Origin: Diphasiastrum complanatum
Taxonomy: Eukaryota > Streptophyta > Lycopodiopsida > Lycopodiales > Lycopodiaceae
DNA: 64,000 bases
NCBI GenBank assembly: GCA_029204225.1
Contig: CM055107.1
Coordinates: 3,977,079 to 4,041,078 of the forward strand
Direction of reading: 5' to 3'
The first letter of the stretch is position 1; each line of letters begins with the position of its first letter. The position numbers were made by a program, and so were the translations under genes. The notes beneath the pieces are model-generated. The model did no database searches. It was given only the letters and a program-made list of their open reading frames with translations, and had not been told where the DNA came from. Of this stretch, positions 35,404-48,874 are shown in pieces.

Positions 35404-36456
35404 TCAGTACATTTCAAGATGAAAACAATGCTTGTGATATTGTGTGAGACGACTTCCATTGACCATAGAATTTAGGGGAATCCCTTCTAGTGTCTTAAGT
35501 TGGGCATACCCGGAAGAAAAGATTTGGTCGATCACATACGGCCCTTGTCTTGTGAACTTCAATTTTCCTTTGTGTGCCTTTGCTTGATAAAGGAGGACTT
35601 TATCCCCCTCTTTAAACTCTTTGAGTTTAATCAAGCAATCATGCCAATCTTTTTGTCTACACTTGTAAACCTGTTGCGCATGAACACTAATGGTACGGGT
35701 TTCACAAAGCTTTTCAAGATAAAATAGGCGATTGGCTAAGATTTGCTTGGAATCTAATTGCAGGTCATAATCCAGACGTAAGGATGGGATATAAAATTCA
35801 ACTGGCATAACTGCTTCTTGGCCATAAGTCAACTGGAATGGAGTAGATCTAGTAGATTTCTTGGGGGTGGTGCGATAAGCCCAAAGTGCGGCATGCAACT
35901 TTAGTTCCCAGTCAGACCTACCTACTGTCTTAGTGAGGATGTCACATAGGATCTTATTCGTTGACTCAGCTTGGCCATTACATCGTGGGTAATAGGGGGC
36001 ACTTTTCCTATGGACCACTAAGAAAGTGAATAATAAGTGTTCGATCACTGCATTTAAGAAATGTGTTTCCCTATCACTAACAATTTCTAATGGGCATCCA
36101 AAACGTACTATAGCCTACTCGTAAAGGAATTTAGCACTGGATTTTGCATCTGCAGCATTAACAACACAAGCTTCGGCCCACTTGGTGCAATAGTCGGTGG
36201 CTTATATAATATATCGAGATTGTGTGAATCTAGCAACCGGGCTAATCGATCTCACATAGTCGATTCCCCATTTGAAAAATGCTTGGTCTGACAATATGGG
36301 ATTTAATGGCATGAAATTCTTGAATTGGGGTTGTTTTGCACGTTGACATACATCACATGCCATTACAAATTTATGGGTATCCTTAAATAAGGTTGGCCAA
36401 CAATATTTTTTGCGATGTCGTCTCTGATGAGAAATGTCCACCGCCACTTCCTTCAT
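35404..36456 (-). pseudogene. Tat/Athila-type gypsy integrase
   Basis: Minus-strand frames 36456-36202 and 36048-35404 give 'ACDVCQRAKQPQFKNFMPL' and 'KWGIDYVRSISPVARFTQSR'. They then give 'FLVVHRKSAPYYPRCNGQAE', 'AALWAYRTTPKKSTRSTPFQ' and the C-terminal barrel region 'FTRQGPYVIDQIFSSGYAQL'. Stops at 36202 and near 36110 break the core between the first and second catalytic Asp. There is no chromodomain. The last 214 codons are still open, so decay is moderate. Confidence 0.88.
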
Positions 36457-38490
36457 AAATTAGAAAATGTTTCTCCCTCGATGAGACATCTACAAATAAT
36501 TCCATCTGTCCCTTTTTTATACAATTGTCCAGCAATGAGGGTGTAGGGAGTGGATTTATAAACCAGTGCTTGTTGAGCAGGTTTAGGTAGATTGGGATCA
36601 ATTTGGCCAGTAGTGAGGTATTCAGTGATTTCGCGGGCCCAAACTGGGGTGTAATCTACTTGAAACAAGATAGCATCAGAAAGGTCGTCATTAACACCTT
36701 CGGTTGGTTTGTTAGTGCTAGGGATTCATGAAAGATGATCAACTAAAAAATGTTGTGAACCCCTTCTAACAACAACTCAAAATTCAAATTCTTGAAGTAA
36801 TAATAACCAGCGTGCGATGCATCCAATTGTGCATGTCTTGTTCAAAAGATATAATAACGCCTGATGATCGGTGTAAAACGCAAAGGGTTTAAAAGATAAT
36901 GGCAAAAATTTTGAACTGCATATTCCATAGCAAGCGCTTCCCTCTCATTTCGGCTGGGATCAATTGTCGACTCAAGAATCGGATAGAATAATCCTTGGAA
37001 TCCTCACAAGGTTGCGTCAGAACAGTGCCTATGGCATATTTGGAAGAATCTGTGTGCACATGGAATTCCTTGGAATAATCTGGTCCTCGCAAAATGGGGA
37101 CACTGGCTAAGGCAGGTTTGAGGTCTTTAAACGCATGGCCATGTTCCTCTACCCATTTTGGATCTATGGTTAACTGGTACATCCATCATGCTGTTTTTGC
37201 AAAGTCGTGACAACGATAATAGTTTGCATGGCCCATAAAAACTAGGACCTCACGCACGGTTCTAGGGATGGGCATCTCTATAATGACTTTTACCTTTTCA
37301 GGATCAATAACAATTCCCTTCCGGAATATGATGTGTCCTAGGACAGCACCATGAGTAACCCAGATCTAGCATTTCTCAGGGTTTAGGGAGATACCATACC
37401 TCTGGCACTAAATGTATATCTTTTCAAGTATAGCTAAATGTCTAGATGCTTCAGAGTGGACTCCCAAATCATCTAAGTAGACTTTTAGCATGTCTCCTAT
37501 CAGGTCCGTAAAGGCTGCTTGCATGATGCGTTGGAAGGTCCTAGGAGCGTTACATAGTCCAAAGGGCATCACCTTCCAACAAAACGTCCCCCGTTCCATG
37601 GCAAAAGAGTTTTGTGTTGATCTTCAAGTGCGATTTCTATCATATTGTAACCGCTAAAGCCGTCTAAGAAGGAATAAGCCTCATCTCAAGCTATATTCTG
37701 TAATATGGCTTCTTCGAATGGAATAGGAAAATGGTCACATTTGGTGACAACATTAAGCTTCTTGAAGTCTACATAGATACAAAGTCCCATTTTCTTGGGT
37801 ACAATTACGATAGGTGACACCCATTCCATATGTTCGATCCCATAGATGAACCCGGCCTCCATTAGGCGTTGTAACTCTTCCTTGATCTTGGCTCGGTATA
37901 TGAAATTGCATCGATAGGGCCGACTAGCTACTGGGGTAGCATCAGGTCGTATGGTCCTTGAAGTATTGTGGTATATCGGAACCCTCTGGTGCATACAACA
38001 CTTTAGGTTTGATTTTCCTCGTAGACTTGGAAGTAGAGGGTTTGGTAGCGGATGGTGGAGATGCTATCCCAAAAGGGTCATTGTCATGTATCGATGTCCA
38101 ATCCTTGGGTGGTTCCATTACGATAGGACGTTTCATTTTCTCTTTCATAGCTAGCTTGCGTTTCAAAGCGTCAACAGAAAATGATGGTTGGACTTTTTGC
38201 AGATGGGGTCTAACGTCAGGTATGTCATGTAGGAGAGACTCATCTATTGCACGAAAAGGGTCTCAATCTCATGGATATCCCATTCGACAGTAGGCTTTTT
38301 AACACGGTAAGTCTTAATTGGCTCGGTCTTTACCTTGCTTACTATTGCCAATGGTGATAACGGCCTAGGAGATTCCAGAATAAGACGTTGTGGAAGTGCT
38401 CCCATATATTCTAAAATTGCCATGTCAAAAATTTTCTTCAAGTCATGGGATGGATGGGATTGTAAAATGCTTTCATCATCTACATACAAC
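36457..38490 (-). pseudogene. Tat/Athila-type gypsy RT and RNase H
   Basis: In minus-strand order: a linker ('FDMAILEYMGALPQRLILES', 38489-38244); 'VLYAPEGSDIPQYFKDHT' (38166-37942); the RT start ('ELQRLMEAGFIYGIEHMEWV', then 'SPIVIVPKK', 37994-37686); 'KVMPFGLCNAPRTFQRIMQA' with the active-site 'VYLDDL' (37599-37408); and RNase H ('EFHVHTDSSKYAIGTVLTQP', 37182-36889). The ring of stops between these frames shows it is dead. No gag or protease was recognised upstream. The layout matches the element at 43750-49613. Confidence 0.88.
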
Positions 38491-39912
38491 GAAACTGATT
38501 CATTAGTCGGTAGCCAAGCAACATTCAGAAACTCATCATTGTGCGAAAGAATTTTGATAGATTCAGTGTCAAGGAATCACAGAAATCCTAATGACAAAGT
38601 TTGGGCAATTTACGGGCAATTAACGAAATGTGCGGGCCAAGTGGTTACCCAACAGACCAAAAACCCAAAAAAATGAGCAGTAGGCGCACGACCCTTGAAA
38701 AAATGAAGGAAGGCCAAAAACGAAGGTTTCCAAAGAAAAATGAAGGCCGCATACTTAAAATAGGGGTTGAAAAAGGGCCTCACCCAAAATTTGGATAATA
38801 GATACCAATGGTTAGAATAGTGTTATCCAAACAATAGAGTCTGATTCTCTCGATAGGAGATCATATACCATAGTTACGAAGATGTTAGTTACGAGACTAA
38901 TCTAGTGTGATTTTGCCATTCTTGGCATTCAACTAACCCAACCTTGCTATCATGGAGGGTTTGTACTTATTAGGGATACAGTTTCTCTCGTGGATGTGGG
39001 GGTTACTGGTGGACCCACCCAATAAAGAAGTGCATCTTCCTACCCAAACGCCATCGATTGAGCCCTTAGGATCCATTGGCAACCGGATTGGATTTAATCG
39101 CAACATCTTTGAACAATTTCGTGTTTTTATACCTGCAAAAACCCACCTGTGACCTAAATGGTAAATGCTCCCAATTCCATCAGATGTAAGGCAATGCCCA
39201 CTTTCGGACCCATGCATGGAGGGATATGCAAATGCAAATCTCAGGATTGGAGATAGGATGATATGGATGCAAGTCAACAGTATTGTGTCTAACACCGTGT
39301 CATTGATGTGTGTGTGAATGCATACACGATGAGGCTTTAGTGCCCCAACTCTGAAACCAGTCCAGACCGGTGATTACCAACCTTTTTTTTTTTTTAGACA
39401 TTCAACTTATGTTCTCTAAGAATCAATTCGACGGGGAATAACCACTTCTCCTCTCTGTACTGACTCTTCTCTCAAGCCCTATATTCTGACAGTAGTCCAT
39501 GTAGGAGAACTTACTGTCCTAAGATCCAATACACAAGATGGTAGGAAGTACTGGTTTTTTGCTAGTCTATGGAATCAATTAGGAAAATCGTCCTCACCTC
39601 TTATGGATGTGCGAGGCGTCACTCGTCCTCACAAATTGGTTCAAGATCTGATAGAGATGGTTGATGTCCTCTTCTTTTCTCTCTCTGTTCTTCCACTTTT
39701 CTCTCAGTCTTTGTTTCTTTTCTTTTTTTTGTTTTTTTTGTTTTTTTTTTGTTTTTTTTGTTTTTTTTTTGTTTTTACGTCTTTCTTACTTTTTCTGTCT
39801 TAGTAGGGATCTTATGAAAGATAGTTTCCAGTCAGTGGAGGTGGAGAAGAATCTTCTTAGTTATCTGATATCAGAAAATTCTGCTTAAAAAAACACTTAA
39901 AACTAAACCAAG
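38491..39912. other. No gene recognised; T-rich tract
   Basis: An open frame on the minus strand (39295-38933) lacks any recognisable motif. From 39715 to 39775 there is a run of T blocks separated by single G, which produces spurious Phe-rich frames. This stretch may hold the lost gag or leader of the pol relic at 35404-38490, but nothing diagnostic is visible. Confidence 0.4.
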
Positions 39913-40149
39913 TGGCTATGTGCCCAGGATGCTTTTGGCTCTATATAATGGGTCCAAACTACCTACTCCACATCATGGTTGTAGATTCATTGCCAAGCTC
40001 TCACTCTATATTCATGCTTCTTGTTCCTTGGCTTGGGGTTGAGGCTTCTAGAGATTGATTGGATGCTTCTATTTGGTTGGGTGGTTTCTCCATAGTGTGT
40101 TATCCATTGTGTTTGTGATTTGTAAGCAAGATCTAAGGAGCTTCCCTTA
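39913..40149 (+). repeat. Truncated 5' LTR of the deleted chromovirus
   Basis: The match to the 3' LTR runs from GGCTATGTGCC to TCCCTTA. The sequence before 39913 does not match the start of the 3' LTR. Confidence 0.8.
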
Positions 40150-40150
40150 G

Positions 40151-40163
40151 TGGTATCAGAGCC
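40151..40163 (+). promoter_or_regulatory. Primer-binding site for initiator-Met tRNA
   Basis: TGGTATCAGAGCC lies one base after the LTR end, an exact match to the standard plant retrotransposon site complementary to the 3' end of the initiator Met tRNA. Confidence 0.9.
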
Positions 40164-41639
40164 AAGGCTTACAGGCTTGGAGAGGTGGTGCTCTTCATTG
40201 GAGCTTGGTCGTAATCAACTAGTATTTTCATCCAAGGAGAGGAGCAAGAAAGCAAGTTGGTGGATCTTCCTAATTTCAATTTGCATGATCCATATATGTC
40301 TCAAATTCATTGTGGTTTATGGTGAATTGTGCTAGGAAATCAATTTTGGTTGTCTTTTTGGAGTTTTAGCATGTGTAGCTCAAAACTAGTTATGGATCTG
40401 AAATTTCCAGCAAGTTAATTTACTTTGAAGTAGTTGAAATTCAGGTTGCATGTTGGATCTTCCCATGTATTTGGATTCTAGGCTCTTTTGTGGCCAAATT
40501 TAGCTTGTTTTCCAAGATTTTGGCACAAAAGTGATGGTAGAATTCAAAATCCAGCAAGTTCAGATCAATTGGTTGGTTATAACTCTGTATATTTGATTGC
40601 ATGTGGGTTAGAAAAATGTTCTTACCATTAAATTCCAATTGTGCATGGTGAAAAAAATCTAGAAAAGGCCAAAGTCCATGATTTTTGCTTGTTTTTTTTC
40701 ATGAAATTGGATGGTAGGAGGTTGTAGAACATCAATTGAAACTGGGAAATAATGAATCATAGTCTTTTGAAGCTGTTTTAAAAGTTAGAGCCAAGAATTC
40801 CAGCAATATGGTTTGTAGGAAGTCAAAAAGTGTCAAAAATTGACCAATTTCGGTGATTTTTGGGGGGGTGGATTTCTCTAGATCCATAAGGAGATCATTC
40901 TGGAATTTTAGTATGATTTGTATTTCTTTTTACCTTCTCAGCAAGCTTTCAGACCTGTAAATTGGTGGGTAGAGGCCTATGTTTCAATTCCATCAAGTTT
41001 GTTTCTAAAAATCAAGAATTCATGGTTCTCAACCCATACTGCTTTATAGGATCTATATGAAGGCTTCATGGAATTCTTAAACACCATTTAAGACTGTTTG
41101 GATCATCACCTTTAGGCTTGGTTGAGTGTTTGCAAGTATTTAGGCTGATAGGCCTTTAAAAAGTGCTCCCTCAGACAGGTTTCTTGGATGTTCTGAACTC
41201 ACACGTGTGAATCCTAGGTGGCACGCTGACATGGCAAGTGTCTTGTTCACTAGGTCTCCCTCTGTACTGAGCTTTACAGCACCCAATTTGGTGTCCTGTA
41301 GCCAAAGATATGATCATCTGAAGTTTTGCAATTTTGTGAGCAAAATTGGTAGAATTTTGAATTGTTCTAATTACATGCATGACAATTTCCTATTTTGAGG
41401 TACAGTACTTGCATGGAATGTCTGCATGTTGATTCTCTGAGTGATTCTGGCATGTATGAGATGTTTAGATCTATTTTGAGTGGTTATACGCATGTACTCT
41501 GACTGATAGATACAAAACTGAATAGATGACAATGTCCGTAGAACTTGATTTTACGTAAAATTCCGTAATTGTAAAAAATCAGTTTATTGCATGCCTGATG
41601 GACATTAAAGTAGTGAGATTAAGAACCTTTCAAGATTGT

Positions 41640-41958
41640 ACGTAGAATTGGTTCTTTGGCATATGAACTCAATCTTCAAGGAAAATTGACTGCACACCCA
41701 GTATTGCATGTCAGTCGTTTGAAACTAAGTTTACATGATGGTGATACAGTTGGATCGGATGAGGATTTATCCCATTTGGAAGATTTATTGCTTAGTGTAC
41801 TTTTGGAACCTAAGAAAGTGCTCAGAACCAGAGATAAACAGTTGAGAAATCTTTCTATCTCTGAGTGCTTAATTTGGTGGAAGGGTCAAACTGAGGATGA
41901 TGATTCATGGGAGAGAGTTGATAGCATAAAGAAGAATTTACCGAATTTTAGTTTCTAA
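41640..41958 (+). pseudogene. Chromovirus pol tail with chromodomain
   Basis: The open frame of about 105 codons reads 'AYELNLQGKLTAHPVLHVSR' and 'LEPKKVLRTRDKQLRNLSIS'. It ends with the chromodomain core 'CLIWWKGQTEDDDSWE' and a stop at 41956-41958. The frame is open although everything upstream in gag-pol has been deleted, which suggests the deletion is recent or that this part has simply not yet decayed. Confidence 0.85.
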
Positions 41959-41986
41959 GGATAGAAAGAGTTTAAGGAGAGAAGAA

Positions 41987-42508
41987 TGTTATGTCCATGA
42001 CCAGTAGATAGGATACAGTATACTCTTAGTCTTGGATACACGACGGTACTCCAGTGAAACAAGCTGTTAGTTATGCCACGTCATATTGGACATGACTGGA
42101 AAGTAACTAATATTCTTGTGAGGTCCAGAACACACTAAATGGAGTTTAGACAAGGTATGAGATAGTGTATGCATGTGTAGAGTTATCAATAGCAATCCTA
42201 TGAATAGTTGGTCCATGCATAGGACTCTATTCTAGGTGAATCTATGTATAGAAAACTTAGGGCTATGCATGGCTATGTGCCTAGGATGCTTTTGGCTCTA
42301 TATAATGGGTCCAAACTTGCCCTACTCCACATCATGGTTGTAGATTCATTACTAGGCTTTCACTCTATATTCATGCTTCTTGTTCCTTGGCTTGGGGGTG
42401 AGGCTTTTAGAGATTGATTGGATGCTTCTATTTGGTTGGGTGGTTTCTCCATAGTGTGTTATCCATTGTGTTTGTGATTTGTAAGCAGGATCTAAGGAGA
42501 TTCCCTTA
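41987..42508 (+). repeat. 3' LTR of the deleted chromovirus
   Basis: It starts TGTTATGTCC after the purine tract and ends ATTCCCTTA. It includes a TATATAA box near 42300. Confidence 0.85.
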
Positions 42509-43440
<932 letters not shown>

Positions 43441-43749
43441 AGCAGACATAAAATGAGAGAGAATTTGAAGTAGATTAGAATAATTTGCTTATAATAATGG
43501 TTCAATTGTGTAATATAGTGTTATTTTTTAATTGCTTGTGCATGTGACAAAGATATTCAAAAAAAAGAAAAGAGAGCAAGCGTTGAAAGAGTGAGCAATT
43601 GCACGCTTGCACTTAAGCTTCGAGTGAGTTTACTGGTGAGTTTGTGTTGTTTCAATTTTTTATTATTCGAATACCTTATCTAACATAGTAAGAAATCAAA
43701 TGTAATTCAGCGCTTTCATTTTGTTCAAAGCAATGTCTGTAGCGTCCTT
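43441..43749. other. Junction DNA, no gene recognised
   Basis: AT-rich spacer between the GA minisatellite and the broken integrase of the next element. Confidence 0.4.
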
Positions 43750-44741
43750 GTTCACATGTCATGCATAGATTCGTTCCCAAGGGAATAGTGCTTCCCTTGC
43801 GAAGTTAATCGTTGCACTGTGGCAATGCGAAGAGATGGAACAAGAAATTCCACTGGCATGACTGCATCTTGGCCATACACCAGTTGGAATGGAGTTTGCT
43901 CGGTGTTGCCTTTGTATGCAGTTCTGAAAGCCCACAGAGTAGCGTGTAGCTTGTGCTCCCAATCTGATCTGCTTGCTTTTACTGTCTTTGTGAAAATGCC
44001 ACACAGAATCTTATTAGAAGATTCGGCTTGGCCATTGCCTCTTGGGTTGTAAGGTGTGCTGAAACGATGGATCACAAAGAACTCTTCTAATAAGACCTTG
44101 ATGGTCTCGTTGACAAAGTGAGTTCCCCGATCGCTAACTATCTCCACTGGGCATTTGAAGCGTACAATGATATTTTTGTAAAGGAACTTCGCGGTGGACC
44201 TAGCATCTGCTACACGCACTGCTTTGGCTTCAACTCACTTTGTGAGATAATCTGTAGCCACGATAATATATCGGGCTTGGGTACTGTGAGCGGCTGGGTG
44301 AATAGGGCCGATGTAATCAAGTCCCCACTTCTCAAATGGTGCTTGAGCCAATACAGGATGTAACGGCTCATAATCTGCCTTCGTTGGTCTACGCGCTCTC
44401 TGACATACATCACATTGCTTGATATATACCTCAGTATCCTTGTGCATTGTTGGCCACCAACAGCCAGATTGTAGAATCTTGCGTACTGTTACATCTGCCG
44501 CGAAGTGTCCGCCTCCCATTGCTTCATGCAAGAGAGACATGATCTGACTTGTCTCATGGGGCAGAATACAACGACGAATGATATTATCTGCCCCTCTTCG
44601 ATATAGTTGGCCGGCAATCAACTGATATGGACGAGCTTTAAGTACAAGTTTCTGTTGTTGCGCCTTGGATAGTGACCGATCTGGTTGGTCGTTCATCAAA
44701 TAATCAACTATGTCTGTGGCCCAATCGGGTACATCATCCAC
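43750..44741 (-). pseudogene. Tat/Athila-type gypsy integrase, truncated
   Basis: Frames 44741-44235 and 44219-43752 include the H2C2 finger ('EAMGGGHFAADVTVRKILQS', 'IKQCDVCQRARRPTKADYEP') and 'FEKWGLDYIGPIHPAAHSTQ'. They also include 'VEIVSDRGTHFVNETIKVLL' and 'TPYNPRGNGQAESSNKILCG'. Together these cover the DDE core almost intact, with a stop at 44235-44237. The C-terminal barrel is cut off after 'SLRIATVQRLTSQ' near 43800, so the element lacks its 3' end and 3' LTR. Confidence 0.9.
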
Positions 44742-44788
44742 GTAAAATAAAGCAGCATCCGGTAACTCATCATCAGGCTGGGGATCTT

Positions 44789-46041
44789 CTATGTCGGTTT
44801 GATTCTTGATACATGATTCGCCATATAATGTTGCTTGCCTTTGCGTACCACCATTCGAAAATCAAACTCGAGCAACAAGAGTAACCATCTAGTGATTCTC
44901 CCTGTGTTGCAGGTTCTATTGACTAGGTAGAGCAAAGGTTGATGATCAGTGTAGAATGCAAAATGAGTGGCCATAAGATAATGGCGAAACTTCTTGACCG
45001 CAAATATCATTGCCAAGGCTTCTCGCTCAGTCGTTGAATAGTTGATTTCAGCATCGTTGAGTTGTCGACTAGCGAAGCGAATAGGAAAGTCTTTCTTGTA
45101 CTCGTCTGACTGGGTCAATACTGCTCCTATAGCATACTTTGATGCGTCAGTATGCACATGAAACTCAATTGTCCAATTGGGAGGCCGTAAGATTGGTGCA
45201 GATATAAGTGCTTCCTTCAGCTTTTGGAAAGCCAATGTGGATCAATTGTCAACTTGTAGATAGGACGTGCCAAATCTGCAAAGAATAGAATGAAGATTCG
45301 GTAGTAATTGGCATGTCCCATAAATACATAGACTCCACGAATCGTTCCAGGGGGTGAAAGATCCATGATAATACGTATCTTAGACAAATCAGTGGCGATC
45401 CCATGTCTAGATACAATATGGCCTAGGATAAGACCATGTGTGATCCAAAATTGGCATTTCTCGGGGTTCAATGATATTTGAAATTTGCGGCATTGTATAA
45501 GCACTCTTTTCAACTGAGATAAGTGTTCATCATTAAATCCGTGCACACAAAGATCATCAAGGAAGATCTCTAGGAATTTCTGTAAATAGTCTTTGAATGC
45601 CTTTTGCATGATGCGTTGAAAAGAGCTAGGGGCATTACAAAGACCGAATGGCATGACCTTGTAGGCATATGTACCCCATTTAGTAGCAAATGCAGTCTTG
45701 TGTTGATCCTTCGGTGCAATCTTCACTTGGTTGTAGCCACTGAAGCCATCCAAAAAACTGTAGGCTTTCGCTCCAGCTACTCAATCCAAGACGCTTTCTG
45801 TGAACGGTAAGGGAAAGTGATCCTTCCGTGTCACAGCGTTAGGTGCCTTCAGATTGACACAAATCCGCATTTTGCCATTCTTCTTGGGAACAATGACTAT
45901 GGGTGACACCCAATTTGTGTGCTCGATTTCATAAATGAAATCGACATCGAGCAACTTCTGCAACTCTTGCTTGATTAGCTTGGTGTAGTTCGGGTTGCAG
46001 CGGTAATATCGGCTCACCTTTGGCGTTGCTCCTTCGACCAA
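44789..46041 (-). pseudogene. Tat/Athila-type gypsy RT and RNase H
   Basis: Frame 46041-45781 begins the RT ('ELQKLLDVDFIYEIEHTNWV', 'SPIVIVPKKNGKMRICV'). Frame 45753-45217 continues with 'YKVMPFGLCNAPSSFQRIMQ' and the active site 'IFLDDL', then the thumb. Frame 45235-44789 holds RNase H ('IEFHVHTDASKYAIGAVLTQ', 'ERE' and 'YTDHQPLLYLVN'). Only a stop at 45781 and a shift near 45230 separate the frames, so this is one of the better preserved pol regions in the window. The active-site core is L-D-D rather than the common V-D-D or I-D-D. Confidence 0.92.
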
Positions 46042-46080
46042 AAGTATGGTGTGCTGGACTACAGACGATGGAATTCCTTT

Positions 46081-47400
46081 TCAATCTTTGTAAGACCACG
46101 CAAAGTAGTCTTTATACTCCATCAGTAACTTCTGCAGTTGGGTGAATTGTGAGGGCGTGAGTTGTATTCCCACATGAACAATTTTGTCTTCATCTCCTGG
46201 CTCTGCTAGATTCATCGGTTGAGTGCGAGCCGGTCCCTCGTAGACTTGTTCTTCTTTTTTTTTATTTGCATCAGGTTCCCGTTGCGCTTTTGGCATCATG
46301 ATCACCACGTCGTCCAAGGTATAGCTCTTGAAGTTTTCTGGCACATGATGGACTGGTGCCTTACTCGTTTCTTCCTTCAAAAGGTCTTAGCACGATTGCT
46401 GAGTGATATCTTGTGCATTGCTTCTGACATTCCTGAAGCTGATGTCGAAGCTTGGTCGGATGACCCTTGAGCATGCGATTCAGCAACTTTCTTTTTGCCT
46501 TGTATATTGTTGTTGGTTGTTGCTGCTTCTTTGCTCGTTATCTTCTGTTGAGGTTCTTTAACATTCGCCACATGGTTTCGAATGTCTTCATCCATTGTTG
46601 CTATAGCCTCTTCGGGTAAATCGCTCCACTTGATCACCTGATTGTATCTTTGATTTTGTTGATTTTTCTTTGGTATAGGTGCTTTTGGTGGTGGCATCTT
46701 GGAGACTTTAGCATGTTGAGATTTCTGAGGCAGTTGAGCTAGTATTCGTTGATCTCCATAACACGTAGAATCCATGTGGTATAGGATCTGCTCATATGTC
46801 AGCTCAGCTTCCTCGTCATAGGACAATGCATGTTGCCAAGGAACTAAATCATCTTCAACAAGTTCCGGTGACAGCCATGCTACGTTTATCATGTTCACCC
46901 CATATGAGATAGGCGTGTCAAGGGTGAATCTTGTCGGTGGTAATTCGCTGGGTTCTGAATCTGAATCTGGATCTGGATGATATGTATGCCCAGCCATACA
47001 GTCAATAGTTGCCAATGCATCCGTCCACAACATGGTATCTGTTTGTGAATCATAATGAGCACCCATTGAAGCTTTCGGATGATCAATGCTATGGTCCGTT
47101 GTGGAAGAAGTGTCATCAGCTTTGGGTGGTACAGAATTCACCGCCCATGTGGAGGGATCCACCTTTACTGCCCGCTCTCTGTTCTCAAATGTGATTTTGC
47201 CGGTCTCTCAATCATGAACTACTTGTGCAATTCGTAACCAAGGTCGTCCCAACAAAACTCGATAGGCAGTGGGTGTTTCAGGAATGTCCATCACCACAAA
47301 TGTGATGACAAATTGTACCCTTGCTATCTTGATTGGAATGTCTTCTACAATTCCCTTTGGCCGCACACATGATTGATCAACCAGTTTGATGGCGAACTTG
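46081..47400 (-). pseudogene. Protease-RT linker of the Tat-type element
   Basis: Frames 47162-46377 and 46380-46081 overlap at one shift. They are acidic and low in conserved motifs, but end with 'MEYKDYFAWSYKD', the phrase that normally precedes the RT domain in this clade. From 47400 to 47165 a frame continues from the protease with several stops. Length and position fit the spacer between protease and RT. Confidence 0.7.
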
Positions 47401-47414
47401 GCAGCTTTTAGGCC

Positions 47415-48682
47415 TTATAGATTCCACTTCTCATACAAAGTAGCGGAGATAAGGTTGACACCTGATCCTCCATCTACAATAGCAACTTCTTCTCCAAAGA
47501 GTTTGTGCTTGATAGGAAGAGTTATATTGTGCTGCTCACTCTCCCAAGCCGCTCCCACGTTCAAAACATTGTTGGCTTCTTCAAAATCGGTGCAAAATAA
47601 TGGTTCTTTGGAAGGTATTTCTGGTTCAATGTTCAACCAATCTGACAAGACACCCTTTGCTTGAGGTGCAAGTCGAAGGAGCTCTCCAATAGAGATATTC
47701 ATTCTGCTGGATAAGATGCTCGTCAGTAGTTCCGTCTTTGGAGCTTCAGGTTCTGCCATATGGAATGGTTCTTTCCGATGGTGTAGTCGCACGTTCACAT
47801 CTGATCTGTGTGGTGAACCTTGCGGTGCGTTTGCATGTTGATCTCTTTCTGGTGCAGTGCCTTGAGGAGCTGTCAGTTGATGTGCAGCTTGAGCAGCTTC
47901 CTCTGCTTGTGCTTCTTGTATCCAATGCTTGATCTTCTGATATCGTCTTTGTTCATCCTTCACATTCGGATAAGGTAATCTCGCTCCTCCTGATGTTGAA
48001 GGTTGGTCAGCTAGCACCGATACAGAGTGTAGTGATGATGAAGCTACCTCCTTGCGCTTTTGTGCTCGCGTAACAGCTAACACTAGAACGTTACAATAGG
48101 GAGGTCTCCTTGGTATAGTTGAGTGTGGAGTTGTGCTTGGGCCTGCTGATTGAACTGCAATCCAATTCAATGGTGCATTGGTGTTGGCTCTCAATGGACA
48201 ATTCTTGTAGCAATGTCCATATCCACACTCGCGATAGAAGGGCGTACAAATTTTTTTGTTTGGACATTCTGCAATCCTATGTCCTTCTCTGCATCCATAA
48301 CATCCATATAATCTGCCCCCTTGGCGTTGTGGCTGTGCAGCGTATGTGGCATAATACTCATTAATAGCAGGATCGATGAATGGTTCATCAGGTCCATACC
48401 ATTGTTGCATTTCCTATTGGAAAATGTTTCAGCTTCTGTCGCTGTGAGATTCACCTGGGCTGCTTGAGGATTATTTGGCCCTGGTGGTGCTGGTAGTGCC
48501 ATTCTTTGTTGTTGAGGGCCTGGTCCAAGCCTTGGTGCTGCATTAGGTGCTCCTTGATGGTAAGCATAAGAGGTCTGGAATTGAGTTCTCTTTTGCTGTA
48601 TGATCTGTGGGTTGTAGGGGCAATACACAGTGTCGTGCGAGGACGCATTGCACAGATGACAATATCTGTGCGTCAGCTTCAA
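47415..48682 (-). pseudogene. Tat-type gypsy CCHC zinc knuckles and protease
   Basis: Frame 48682-48191 overlaps frame 48410-47415. Knuckle-like Cys/His groups occur at 'YCHLCNASSHDTVYCPYN' and 'CYGCREGHRIAECPNKKIC'. The second is followed by 'CGYGHCYKNCP'. After a Pro/Gln/Ala-rich linker the frame reaches the protease motif 'VAIVDGGSGVNLIS' near 47460. This is the D-G-G-S form known from Tat elements, in place of D-[ST]-G. A stop follows soon after the motif, at 47415-47417. The duplicated knuckles are a feature to note. Confidence 0.8.
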
Positions 48683-48874
48683 ATTCTGCTTCAGTACCGG
48701 ACACTCGTTGGAAGTGTGATTTTGGGTACAAATGGGACACCAAACATTGTCCCGTCGAGGATACTGTTGCTGATAAGGATCTGGTTGTGGTGCTGCAGTA
48801 TTTTGAAGAGCCTTAAGTTTTTGGTCAAATTGGACTGTGAGCTACTCCATCTGCTGCTTGTGTAACTTCATGAT

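Larger units (their letters stand above)
39913..42508 (+). mobile_element. Internally deleted chromovirus with LTRs, PBS and polypurine tract
   Basis: A 235-bp 5' LTR piece (39913-40149) and a 522-bp 3' LTR (41987-42508) share their last 235 bp at roughly 95% identity by eye. Between them are a primer-binding site (40151-40163), about 1.5 kb of non-coding DNA, a chromodomain-bearing pol tail (41640-41958), and a purine tract (AAGGAGAGAAGAA, 41974-41986). The 3' LTR start TGTTATGTCCATGACC resembles the LTR start of the nested chromovirus (TGTCATGCCCATGACT), so the two are related. The upstream part of the 5' LTR is lost. Confidence 0.8.

Noticed and set aside
39715-39780. Phe-rich membrane protein frame
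   Set aside because: It is a run of T blocks; the hydrophobic peptide is a product of composition.
47686-48364. Frames opposite the Tat-type protease region
   Set aside because: They are shadows of the real minus-strand gag-pol frame.
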